From the NCBI GenBank assembly GCA_036655355.1, contig JAVVQG010000024.1, forward strand, positions 1-7,005: a DNA stretch of 7,005 nt. The letters run 5' to 3'. The DNA comes from JAUNSR01 sp036655355 (GTDB lineage: Bacteria > Bacteroidota > Bacteroidia > Bacteroidales > JAUNSR01). Shown here in pieces: positions 1 through 6,640 of this stretch. Under the pieces are notes generated by a model. It ran no database searches and was not told the DNA's origin. It worked only from the letters and a program-made list of their open reading frames with translations. Made by a program: the position numbers and the translations under genes. The stretch's first letter is position 1; every line of letters starts with the position of its first letter.

Positions 1-2
1 TG

Positions 3-33
3 CAAAAGTAGATGCTTTTTCTGATTCACGCAA
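3..33 (-). promoter_or_regulatory. Bacteroidota-type promoter reading left out of the window
   Basis: On the minus strand TACTTTTG (complement of 10-3) matches the Bacteroidota -7 consensus TAnnTTTG. A TTG (complement of 33-31) lies exactly 20 bases upstream, the normal place for the -33 element. The same TTG-N20-TAnnTTTG layout occurs twice more in this window, at 6641-6671 and 6967-6997, which supports the call. The promoter would drive a gene or RNA lying left of position 1. Against it, positions 2-61 also read as a short open frame on the plus strand, so part of this could instead be the end of an upstream gene. Confidence 0.6.
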
Positions 34-43
34 GCGTTTGCGT
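28..43. repeat. Inverted repeat over the -33 element of the left-edge promoter
   Basis: ACGCAA (28-33) and TTGCGT (38-43) are perfect reverse complements separated by GCGT. The left arm contains the -33 TTG of the minus-strand promoter. This position would suit an operator, but the repeat is short and could be chance. No regulator is encoded nearby. Confidence 0.4.
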
Positions 44-301
44 AAATTATTTTCTTGTTAAATCAATCCACAAAACCCATAAACCTGTTTATCAGTATCT
101 TCTATAAATAAAAAAAATCACTTATATCATTAATAGCCTATTTTTCCCGTTTAAAACTTAACCATTTTAATTCACACCCTCCTACTTCCACTCTTCACAC
201 CTCTTTGCCCTAAATAATATGGCGAAATAATTATTCCAAGCGTTCACTTTTTTATAGGTAAAATGTGGCCCATATAAATTGAAAGCAATTATAACTTCGA
301 T

Positions 302-401
302 NNNNNNNNNNNNNNNNNNNNNNNNNNNNNNNNNNNNNNNNNNNNNNNNNNNNNNNNNNNNNNNNNNNNNNNNNNNNNNNNNNNNNNNNNNNNNNNNNNN
401 N
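302..401. other. Assembly gap, exactly 100 N
   Basis: Exactly 100 consecutive N characters, the conventional placeholder for a scaffold gap of unknown size. The gap ends directly against a 9-bp tandem repeat, which probably caused the assembly break. True distances across it are unknown, and a gene could be hidden in it. The open frame that appears to cross it (279-488) is an artefact of translating N bases and repeat. Confidence 0.98.
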
Positions 402-464
402 ATATTATCTATATTATCTATATTATCTATATTATCTATATTATCTATATTATCTATATTATCT
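402..464. repeat. 9-bp tandem repeat (ATATTATCT), at least 7 perfect copies
   Basis: Seven uninterrupted identical copies of ATATTATCT fill 402-464, and the next bases (ACAAAA) break the pattern. The left end is lost in the assembly gap, so seven is a minimum. The unit length is a multiple of three and would read Ile-Leu-Ser repeatedly in one plus frame, but no credible gene surrounds it. It looks like a non-coding minisatellite whose copy number may vary between strains through slippage. Confidence 0.95.
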
Positions 465-672
465 ACAAAAACGACCCATTCCGGCTAAACATCCACTAGC
501 ATTACTTAGAAAAAAATCTCAACAAAAAAACAATCCCAACTCAAATTCTACTTTGAATTAATTATTCTACTTTTCCTCAAATAAAATTGAAATAAGGGAT
601 TGAATTCAAAAAAACGAAACTCCTTCATTATTCTCAACATATACCGACATAAATAACTTAACCTTTCTCGGG

Positions 673-784
673 AATCCCAACTCCTTGAAGGAATCACCAC
701 TATTTCCCAACACATGATATTGGATGCCGAGGTGAAAGCATCCCAGCAACTCCTTGAAGGCGATCAATACTATTCTCCCAACAC
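673..784. repeat. Imperfect direct repeat, two copies 69 bp apart
   Basis: The 13-mer AACTCCTTGAAGG occurs at 679-691 and 748-760. Each copy is followed by a similar tail that ends in CCCAACAC (706-713 and 777-784), and each is preceded by ATCCCA. A weaker third relative, AACTCCTT then ATTCTCAACA, lies at 618-639. The spacing of 69 is 23 codons, so both copies fall in the same minus-strand frame and read Pro-Ser-Arg-Ser there. I cannot tell whether this is a decayed coding repeat or a dispersed non-coding element. Confidence 0.55.
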
Positions 785-859
785 CGCCTGCTCATCCCAC
801 TCAATATTAAAATAAGAGTTCCGAAATACTCAAAAAGAAAACATCCCGTTTTTCACCTA

Positions 860-880
860 AGTCTGACACTTTATCAGACT
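860..880. repeat. Perfect 7-bp inverted repeat
   Basis: AGTCTGA (860-866) and TCAGACT (874-880) are exact reverse complements with a 7-base loop, CACTTTA. No T-tract follows on either strand, so it is not a canonical intrinsic terminator. It may be a protein-binding site or a small RNA hairpin, or chance in a long non-coding stretch. Confidence 0.45.
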
Positions 881-1439
881 ACTGCTTTTCAATCGCACTC
901 CTATCCGCCTCTGCCTATTTATCCTTTCAACCGGATCTTTTAATTTTGTATAACCGATATCGATTTCGCATCGTATAATACCGAAGATAGCCAACCTTCT
1001 TCTAATAAAAATTGCAACTTTAATTAGAAACACTTCAATCCAGCTCCTACCTTTTATATATTATAATACAAACCCTTTATTTCATCTTTACATTATCGTC
1101 TGGTTACATTTGAGGCACATTCATCTATCTACTCCAACCGAACCATCAAAATCCATTAATTTTCAACTCAACCTCCATAGTGACTTTAATACCAATTCAC
1201 CATACACCAACGCAAGGACAACTTTTCTTCTTATCACATCCATCTCTCTAAACACCATACTGCTCCCACCCCACACAAAGAAAGGCCCACAAGTTGCCCT
1301 ATCCATTTCCACAATCAAAAAACACCCCTTACTATCCAGAATCAAAAAAATCGGAAAATACCCAAATACAATTCTTCATGTATCTAATATCGATAATCGA
1401 CAATTATTATCCTTAAAACATATTTTTATAAATGTTTCA

Positions 1440-1472
1440 TTACAATTGTAAATCTATTTTTAATTACCTTTG
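1440..1472 (+). promoter_or_regulatory. Probable sppA promoter with overlapping palindrome
   Basis: TACCTTTG at 1465-1472 is a perfect match to the Bacteroidota -7 consensus TAnnTTTG and would give an untranslated leader of about 125 bases before sppA. The -33 element is poor: the nearest TTG (1446-1448) leaves a 16-base spacer instead of about 20. The -33 region is instead occupied by a perfect 12-bp palindrome, TTACAATTGTAA (1440-1451). A weak -33 overlapped by a palindrome is a layout seen at regulated promoters, but no regulator can be named from this window. Confidence 0.5.
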
Positions 1473-1605
1473 TTTTATTAGTAATCCATTATAATACACC
1501 TCACTCCGAAAACAATCCTGCTCCAATTACAAGGAACGAGATTAAATAATCGCTTTGGAGAATCCGGTGTTTTATCATACATAATCGTTACAAAATAGAT
1601 TCCTT

Positions 1606-3351
1606 ATGAAACAATTCTTCAAAATCACCTTTGCCTGCGTACTTGGAGTAATGATTGCCGGCTTTATCGGTTCCGTACTCCTCTTCTTTGGCATCATTTC
1701 CATGGCGACTGTATCTTCGCCACAATACAAGCCTTCCTCAAACACAGTATTCAAATTAAAGCTGAACACCTCTGTTGTTGAACGTGCTTCTGTAAACCCC
1801 TTAGAAGAGATAATGAACATTTATAGCGATGATGCTTCACCTATAGGCTTAGATGTCATCCTTCAATCGATAGAGAAAGCAAAAAAAGACGACCACGTTA
1901 TTGGCATATATCTAAATACCGACGGTTATTCAGCTGCCTATGCAACTACTGAAGCCATACGTCGCAAACTCGACGAATTCAAAGAAAGCGGCAAATTCAT
2001 CGTTGCATACAATGATGCCTATTCTCAGAATCAATATTATTTAAGCTCTGTAGCAGACAGCATCTACCTAAATCCGGTAGGAAGTTTAAATTTTAGCGGT
2101 TTAGCATCGCAACACATATTCTTCAAAAATGCACTTGATAAATTAGGCGTACAAATGCAGGTATTCAGAGTCGGAACATTCAAATCAGCCGTAGAACCAT
2201 TCATTGTAGATAAAATGAGTCAGGCCAATCGCGAACAAACCGAAGTATATCTGAATTCAATTTGGGACACCCTATTGAGCGATATTTCTAAAACACGTCA
2301 GCTATCCGTCGACTCGTTAGATTCTATCGCAAATCTAGGAATCGGCTTTCATTATGGTGAAATCGCAACCCAAAAAGGACTGGTAACGGCTTTAAAATAC
2401 AAATCGGAAATACTTCCTTTATTGAAAAAGATGGCTTCAACAGAGGATATCTCAACTGCTGATTTGAGCGAAATACATTCTATGAAGAGCAAAGAGAAGG
2501 ATCATAGCGATAAAATCGCCATTCTGTATGCTGTTGGAGAAATCGCGGGAGGTCCAACTAAAGATGGTATTTATTGGGAAAATACAATCAGCGAGATTGA
2601 AAAAATAAAAGAAGACGACGACGTCAAAGCATTAGTATTCCGTGTAAATTCCCCTGGAGGAAGTGCTTTTGCCTCAGAACAGATTTGGGAAGCGATTCAG
2701 TCCTTAAAAGAGAAAAAACCGGTAGTTGTATCCATGGGTGATTACGCTGCTTCGGGTGGCTATTACATCTCTTGCAATGCCGATTATATCATTGCTGAGC
2801 CGGCTACAATAACTGGATCAATCGGGGTTTTCGGATTAATACCGAATGCAAACGATCTATTTGAAGACAAAATAGGATTATCCTTCGATGAAGTAAAAAC
2901 AAACACCTTTGGGAATATTACATTATTCACCCCAATGACAGAACAGGAAAAAGCGTTGACACAAAAAAGTGTAGAAGACGTCTACGCACTGTTCATGAAA
3001 CGCTGCGCAGAAGGCCGCAAACTACCGGTTGACTCTATCGCAAAAATTGCAGAAGGTCGCGTGTGGACAGGCAGCAACGCACTACAACTGGGATTAGTAG
3101 ATGAACTTGGCGGAATGAGCCTTGCTATCAATAAAGCCGCTGAATTAGCAAATCTAAAAAAGTTCTCTACCGAAGCGTATCCAAGAAGCAAGGATTTCTT
3201 TGAAACCCTGGTAGACGAATTTAAAAATGACGCCTCCCTACATTTACAAAAACAAATTTTGGGCGAAGAATTTAAAAACGTCCAACTTGTTAAGTATATT
3301 CGCTCTCTCGACAGAATTCAGGCTAGAATGGATTACATGATTATCAAGTAA
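1606..3351 (+). CDS. sppA: Signal peptide peptidase SppA, 67K type (S49 family)
   Basis: SppA is a membrane-anchored serine protease that degrades signal peptides left in the membrane after secretion. The 581 residues match the long, two-domain 67K form (E. coli SppA is 618). Residues about 7-33 form one hydrophobic segment after a short Lys-containing N-terminus: an uncleaved anchor with the rest in the periplasm. In the N-terminal S49 domain the RVGTFKSAVEPF motif supplies the general-base lysine, Lys193 (Lys209 in E. coli). The C-terminal domain has VNSPGGSA (347-354) and GDYAASGGYYIS (378-389), with nucleophile Ser383 (Ser409 in E. coli), then TGSIGVFG (403-410). Both catalytic residues are present, so the enzyme should be active. 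The ATG at 1606 directly precedes the anchor segment; there is no clear Shine-Dalgarno. It is first in the plus-strand gene series, 78 bp before lpxK. Confidence 0.96.
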   Translation: MKQFFKITFACVLGVMIAGFIGSVLLFFGIISMATVSSPQYKPSSNTVFKLKLNTSVVERASVNPLEEIMNIYSDDASPIGLDVILQSIEKAKKDDHVIGIYLNTDGYSAAYATTEAIRRKLDEFKESGKFIVAYNDAYSQNQYYLSSVADSIYLNPVGSLNFSGLASQHIFFKNALDKLGVQMQVFRVGTFKSAVEPFIVDKMSQANREQTEVYLNSIWDTLLSDISKTRQLSVDSLDSIANLGIGFHYGEIATQKGLVTALKYKSEILPLLKKMASTEDISTADLSEIHSMKSKEKDHSDKIAILYAVGEIAGGPTKDGIYWENTISEIEKIKEDDDVKALVFRVNSPGGSAFASEQIWEAIQSLKEKKPVVVSMGDYAASGGYYISCNADYIIAEPATITGSIGVFGLIPNANDLFEDKIGLSFDEVKTNTFGNITLFTPMTEQEKALTQKSVEDVYALFMKRCAEGRKLPVDSIAKIAEGRVWTGSNALQLGLVDELGGMSLAINKAAELANLKKFSTEAYPRSKDFFETLVDEFKNDASLHLQKQILGEEFKNVQLVKYIRSLDRIQARMDYMIIK

Positions 3352-3360
3352 GAACCATCT

Positions 3361-3427
3361 ATTCCGTTCTCACTGTAAAGAACCGGAAATACCGATTTCT
3401 GTCGAAGATAAAACAGAGAAACGGAAT
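3361..3427 (+). promoter_or_regulatory. Alternative RNA pairings in the sppA-lpxK intergenic region
   Basis: Segment A, ATTCCGTTCTC (3361-3371), can pair with either of two related downstream segments. One is AGAACCGGA (3379-3387, one bulge), giving a local hairpin. The other is GAGAAACGGAAT (3416-3427, one bulge), giving a long-range stem that ends two bases before the lpxK ATG. Two further hairpins are possible: 3384-3390 with 3395-3401 (one G-T pair) and 3396-3402 with 3413-3419 (one G-T pair). They overlap each other and the first pairings, so several are mutually exclusive. This resembles a translational switch or attenuator. There is no T-tract, and energies were not computed. Confidence 0.35.
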
Positions 3428-3429
3428 CA

Positions 3430-4557
3430 ATGACTTCATCTAAAATAAAATTATATCATTGGCTTACCCCCCTCTCCGTAATTTATGGAGCAGGGGGTTA
3501 TTTTCGCAATAAACTTTTCGATTTTGGGATTCTAAAATCCGAAGTGTTCGACATCCCCGTCATTTGCGTCGGAAATATCGCGGTAGGTGGCACCGGCAAA
3601 ACACCCCACATAGAATTCCTAATTCGACTCCTTCAACCACATTACAAGGTTGCGGTATTAAGCCGGGGATACAAACGCAAATCGAAAGGATTTCAACTAA
3701 GTAACCCGGATAGCACACCGGCCCAGCTTGGAGATGAACCTTATCAGATCTTCTCCAAATTTCCCGGAATAATCGTAGCAGCCGATGCTGATCGCCGAAA
3801 TGGAATTCGCCAATTAATGGCTTTAACCTCCAAACCCGAAGTTATCTTATTGGATGATGCCTATCAACACCGTTATGTCAAAGCGGGACTAAACATACTT
3901 CTAACAGATTATCATCGAAAGATATATGAAGACAAGATCCTTCCGGCCGGCAGATTGCGCGAAAGCATGAGCGGAATCAAAAGAGCAGATCTTGCAATCG
4001 TAACAAAGTGTCCAAACAACCTCAAACCAGATGATACTGACGAAATAGAAAGAAAGATGGGACTTAAAGAATCACAACCTCTTTTCTTCAGCGGACTTCA
4101 TTACGGCGAATTGCGTCCCGTCTTCCCATCTATCTCGGCCGACGAAAGAAACAATCTGCCCTCTCATCTGAAAAACGACGAAAGAGAGCACATGGAGTTC
4201 ACAAAAGAAACTGAAGTACTAATGGTCACAGGAATCGCACAGCCCAAGCTGCTCCAAACTTATTTAAAAGAACAGTACACTCTAAAAGAACAACTAATCT
4301 TTCCGGATCATCATAACTTTACAAAAAATGACATACAACAAATAGATGCTAAATTCAGTAATCTAAAAAACAAACAGAAGTGCATAATTGTTACTGAAAA
4401 AGACGCTGTTAGGTTACAACACAACCCTTATCTCACACCGTCATTAAAGAAAAATATGTATTTTCTTCCGTTGGAAGTTGTAATTTTACAAAATCAAACA
4501 AAACGGTTCAACCAAATAATTCTTGATTATGTTGCAAAAAATCAAAGAAACAGCTGA
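3430..4557 (+). CDS. lpxK: Tetraacyldisaccharide 4'-kinase LpxK
   Basis: LpxK uses ATP to phosphorylate the 4' position of the tetraacyldisaccharide 1-phosphate precursor, making lipid IVA at the cytoplasmic face of the inner membrane (Raetz lipid A pathway). The protein is 375 residues, somewhat longer than the E. coli enzyme (about 328). The Walker A loop is in VGNIAVGGTGKTP (47-59, Lys57, Thr58), followed by SRGYKR (78-83), LDDAYQHR (141-148, with the DD of the family's acidic catalytic motif), LPAGRLRE (171-178), VTGIAQP (266-272) and FPDHHNF (291-297), whose histidines match the conserved catalytic region. The N-terminal 25 residues are only mildly hydrophobic and may dip into the membrane. 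The ATG at 3430 precedes the expected WLTPLSVIYG start region. The 3' end overlaps the next gene by 29 bp. The gene indicates a Gram-negative envelope with lipid A. Confidence 0.96.
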   Translation: MTSSKIKLYHWLTPLSVIYGAGGYFRNKLFDFGILKSEVFDIPVICVGNIAVGGTGKTPHIEFLIRLLQPHYKVAVLSRGYKRKSKGFQLSNPDSTPAQLGDEPYQIFSKFPGIIVAADADRRNGIRQLMALTSKPEVILLDDAYQHRYVKAGLNILLTDYHRKIYEDKILPAGRLRESMSGIKRADLAIVTKCPNNLKPDDTDEIERKMGLKESQPLFFSGLHYGELRPVFPSISADERNNLPSHLKNDEREHMEFTKETEVLMVTGIAQPKLLQTYLKEQYTLKEQLIFPDHHNFTKNDIQQIDAKFSNLKNKQKCIIVTEKDAVRLQHNPYLTPSLKKNMYFLPLEVVILQNQTKRFNQIILDYVAKNQRNS

Positions 4558-5341
4558 ATTTCTTTCTAACAAAGTACAGAACAGACCTAAGATCGCTATT
4601 ATCTTAGGAACAGGACTTGGCGACTTAGCCTCTCATATCGAAAATAAGATTGAAATCCCTTATACTGAAATTCCGAATTTTCCGGTTTCTACAGTAGAGG
4701 GCCACAGTGGAAAATTAATTTTCGGAACATTGGGTGGCAAAGAAGTAATGGCTATGCAGGGTCGTTTCCATTATTACGAAGGCTACAACATGAAAGAAGT
4801 GACTTTCCCTGTACGCGTAATGAAGGCATTCGGAATCCAGACTCTTTTCCTTTCAAATGCTTCGGGTGGAATGAATCCTACATTTGAAGTGGGTGACTTA
4901 ATGGTTATCACAGACCATATCAACTGCTTCCCAGAACATCCGCTACACGGAAGAAACATTGAAGAACTGGGGCCACGCTTCCCGGATATGAGCGAACCTT
5001 ACAACCGCAACCTTATCAAGCTTGCTCTTGAAATTGGCAAGGCTAACAATGTAAAACTTCAGAAAGGTGTATACGTAGGTACATCAGGACCAACTTTTGA
5101 AACTCCGGCAGAATACCGCCGATTCTATCTAATGGGTGGCGATGCGGTAGGTATGTCTACAGTTCCTGAAGTTATCGTTGCCAAGCACGGAGGCATGGAT
5201 GTATTTGCTATTTCGGTAATTACAGACCTTGGTGTTGTGGGTGTCGTTGAAAACGTTTCTCATGAAGAAGTACAAAAAGCAGCTGCGGAAGCTCAGCCTA
5301 AAATGACTTTCATCATGAAAGAACTTATCAAACAATTCTAA
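4529..5341 (+). CDS. punA: Purine nucleoside phosphorylase, trimeric (class I, PNP/MTAP-like) type
   Basis: This enzyme cleaves purine nucleosides with phosphate, giving the free base and (deoxy)ribose 1-phosphate, in cytoplasmic purine salvage. I prefer the ATG at 4529 (270 residues, MLQKIKETAEF) to the in-frame TTG at 4523. In this numbering the family motifs are LGTGLG (26-31, phosphate loop), EGHSGKL (58-63), QGRFHYYEGY (77-86), SNASGGMNP (109-117), GTSGPTFETPAEYR (184-197), VGMSTVPEV (207-215) and SVITDLG (229-235). By alignment from memory to human PNP, His59, Arg79, His81, Glu191, Met209, Ser210 and His245 match active-site residues. The human base-reading Asn243 is Asp233 here, which may broaden specificity towards adenosine. 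Inosine/guanosine activity remains the default call. The start lies inside lpxK (29-bp overlap, different frame), which suggests translational coupling. A strong terminator follows 13 bp after the stop. Confidence 0.94.
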   Translation: MLQKIKETAEFLSNKVQNRPKIAIILGTGLGDLASHIENKIEIPYTEIPNFPVSTVEGHSGKLIFGTLGGKEVMAMQGRFHYYEGYNMKEVTFPVRVMKAFGIQTLFLSNASGGMNPTFEVGDLMVITDHINCFPEHPLHGRNIEELGPRFPDMSEPYNRNLIKLALEIGKANNVKLQKGVYVGTSGPTFETPAEYRRFYLMGGDAVGMSTVPEVIVAKHGGMDVFAISVITDLGVVGVVENVSHEEVQKAAAEAQPKMTFIMKELIKQF

Positions 5342-5354
5342 TTGTAACCGCATT

Positions 5355-5403
5355 AAAACCGACAGATCAGACACCTTCTACGGGTTTGGCCTGTCGGTTT
5401 TTT
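5355..5403 (+). terminator. Intrinsic terminator between the phosphorylase gene and thiL
   Basis: AAAACCGACAG (5355-5365) pairs perfectly with CTGTCGGTTTT (5391-5401). After one A-C mismatch the stem can continue with 5367-5372 against 5384-5389, including G-T pairs. A run of six T (5398-5403) follows. This is a strong Rho-independent terminator shape. It ends 13 bases before the thiL ATG, so thiL expression must come from read-through or from a promoter overlapping the hairpin; I see no TAnnTTTG there. Confidence 0.85.
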
Positions 5404-5416
5404 ATTGACATAACTT

Positions 5417-6448
5417 ATGGAACAACAAAACCGCACAGACATTTCCAAATTAGGAGAGTTCGGACTTATAAAACACCTTACTCAAAATTTCCCGATCAGA
5501 AACGAGTCCACCATCACCGCGATAGGCGACGATGCGGCCGTATTAGATTACAAGGAGAAAAAGATCGTCGTAACAACCGACCTCCTGCTCGAAGGCATTC
5601 ATTTCGACCTTACTTATATGCCTTTGAAACACCTGGGCTATAAAGCTGCGGTGGTAAACTTTTCGGATGTATACGCAATGAATGGGCAGCCAAAACAAAT
5701 CACCGTATCGTTGGGTGTATCCAAACGTTTTGCAGTGGAAGACCTCGAAGATCTGTATGCAGGTATTCGCCTTGCTTGCGATATCTACGGCGTTGATCTA
5801 ATCGGAGGAGATACCTCCGCCTCTATGACAGGACTTACCATCAGCATCACGTGCATCGGCGAAGTTGAGAATCCGGTTTACCGTAGCGGAGCTAAAGAGA
5901 ATGATCTGATCTGTGTATCGGGAGACTTGGGCGCAGCTTACATGGGCTTACAGTTGCTGGAACGGGAGAAAAAGATGTTTACGGACGATAATGAATTCAA
6001 ACCGGAATTCTCAGGAAAAGAATATTTATTGGAGCGCCAACTAAAACCGGAAGCAAGAAAAGATATTATCGAACTTCTACACAAGAACGGAATTACCCCA
6101 ACATCCATGATGGATGTTTCAGATGGACTCTCTTCAGAACTGCTCCACATCTGCACCCAGAGTCATGTCGGATGCCGTATCTATGAAGAAAAAATTCCGA
6201 TCGATTACCAAACGGCCGTACAAGCGGAACAATTCAATATGAGTTTAATTACAGCTGCCTTAAATGGAGGCGAAGATTATGAACTTGTATTTACCGTACC
6301 GCTGGGAAAACACGACCTGATTGACAGTCTACCGGGAATCCGAATTATTGGACATATAACAGATCCAAGTTTGGGATATGCGATGATCACCAGAGACGGA
6401 AATGAGATTGCTTTGAAAGCACAAGGATGGAACTCACTTCAAGAATAA
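5417..6448 (+). CDS. thiL: Thiamine-monophosphate kinase ThiL
   Basis: ThiL phosphorylates thiamine monophosphate with ATP to thiamine pyrophosphate, the last step of cofactor synthesis in bacteria of this type. The 343 residues fit the AIR synthase-like (PurM/SelD/ThiL) fold. Motifs appear in family order: IGDDAAV (36-42, metal-binding aspartates Asp38 and Asp39), VTTDLLLEGIHF (52-63), NFSDVYAMNG (81-90), GGDTS (130-134), SGDLGAAYMGL (168-178), MMDVSDGLSSEL (231-242) and GGEDYELVFT (284-293). All look intact. The ATG at 5417 puts GDD at residue 37-39, as expected for the family. No Shine-Dalgarno is evident. It sits 13 bp after the terminator of the purine gene, and no other thiamine gene or TPP riboswitch is nearby. 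It is followed by its own terminator at 6580. Confidence 0.96.
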   Translation: MEQQNRTDISKLGEFGLIKHLTQNFPIRNESTITAIGDDAAVLDYKEKKIVVTTDLLLEGIHFDLTYMPLKHLGYKAAVVNFSDVYAMNGQPKQITVSLGVSKRFAVEDLEDLYAGIRLACDIYGVDLIGGDTSASMTGLTISITCIGEVENPVYRSGAKENDLICVSGDLGAAYMGLQLLEREKKMFTDDNEFKPEFSGKEYLLERQLKPEARKDIIELLHKNGITPTSMMDVSDGLSSELLHICTQSHVGCRIYEEKIPIDYQTAVQAEQFNMSLITAALNGGEDYELVFTVPLGKHDLIDSLPGIRIIGHITDPSLGYAMITRDGNEIALKAQGWNSLQE

Positions 6449-6579
6449 TCTTTTTGGATAAAATTACGGCTTACAATTAACCAAATATCCAAAATCGGAT
6501 GAATTTACGTTGAAGCTGCCTTCCGAAAAGCATTTTTTTAAAACGACCTATTCGAATTAATATCAACGAATTAAACCTC

Positions 6580-6620
6580 AAATACGCTGTAGAAAGGGCT
6601 TCTACAGCGTATTTTATTTC
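6580..6620 (+). terminator. Intrinsic terminator after thiL
   Basis: A perfect 15-bp stem pairs 6580-6594 with 6600-6614 around a 5-base loop, AGGGC. The sequence after the stem is T-rich (TATTTC to 6620). It closes the sppA-lpxK-punA-thiL series and separates it from the tRNA unit. The 130 bp between the thiL stop and the stem hold no open frame worth calling. Confidence 0.85.
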
Positions 6621-6640
6621 AAAAAAGTTTGCATTGGGTA

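Larger units (their letters stand above)
62..1439. other. Gene-poor AT-rich region
   Basis: I find no supportable gene, tRNA, rRNA or mobile element in this roughly 1.4 kb. The plus strand is AT-rich and strongly depleted in G relative to C: 15 C to 2 G in 121-180, 17 to 2 in 1141-1200, and 23 to 6 in 1261-1320. The longest open frames are a 113-codon plus frame with a TTG start (1110-1451) and a 60-codon minus frame (1163-1345). Both have composition that mirrors the base skew and neither shows recognisable motifs, so both are probably spurious. The region contains the assembly gap and the repeats listed separately. It could be decayed coding DNA, a long untranslated region, or the start region of an unseen non-coding RNA. 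Confidence 0.7.

Noticed and set aside
2..61. Open plus frame ending in TAA, possible C-terminus of an upstream gene
   Set aside because: Only 19 codons are visible and the same bases form a well-spaced minus-strand promoter, so I did not call a partial gene. It remains possible.
402..464. CRISPR array or leucine-rich coding repeat
   Set aside because: The units are 9 bp with no spacers, far too short for CRISPR, and there is no credible reading frame around them.
941..948. TAATTTTG as a promoter for a non-coding RNA
   Set aside because: The -33 position holds TTT rather than TTG. A match to the -7 box alone is expected by chance in about 1.5 kb of AT-rich DNA.
1163..1345. 60-codon minus-strand open frame
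   Set aside because: Short, lies opposite another spurious frame, has no promoter with correct spacing, and shows no recognisable domain.
1110..1451. 113-codon plus-strand open frame with a TTG start
   Set aside because: Its Ser/Thr/Asn/Pro/Ile/Leu-rich composition simply follows the C-rich, G-poor bases. It has no motif or ribosome-binding site, and it ends inside the probable sppA promoter palindrome. A TACATTTG near its start (1105-1112) has no matching -33.
5342..5416. TPP riboswitch upstream of thiL
   Set aside because: The 75-bp interval is taken up by a terminator hairpin and shows none of the conserved THI-box segments.
6515..6539. Second terminator after thiL (weak stem followed by seven T)
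   Set aside because: The best stem is TGCCTT/AAAGCA with a C-A mismatch, much weaker than the perfect 15-bp terminator at 6580.
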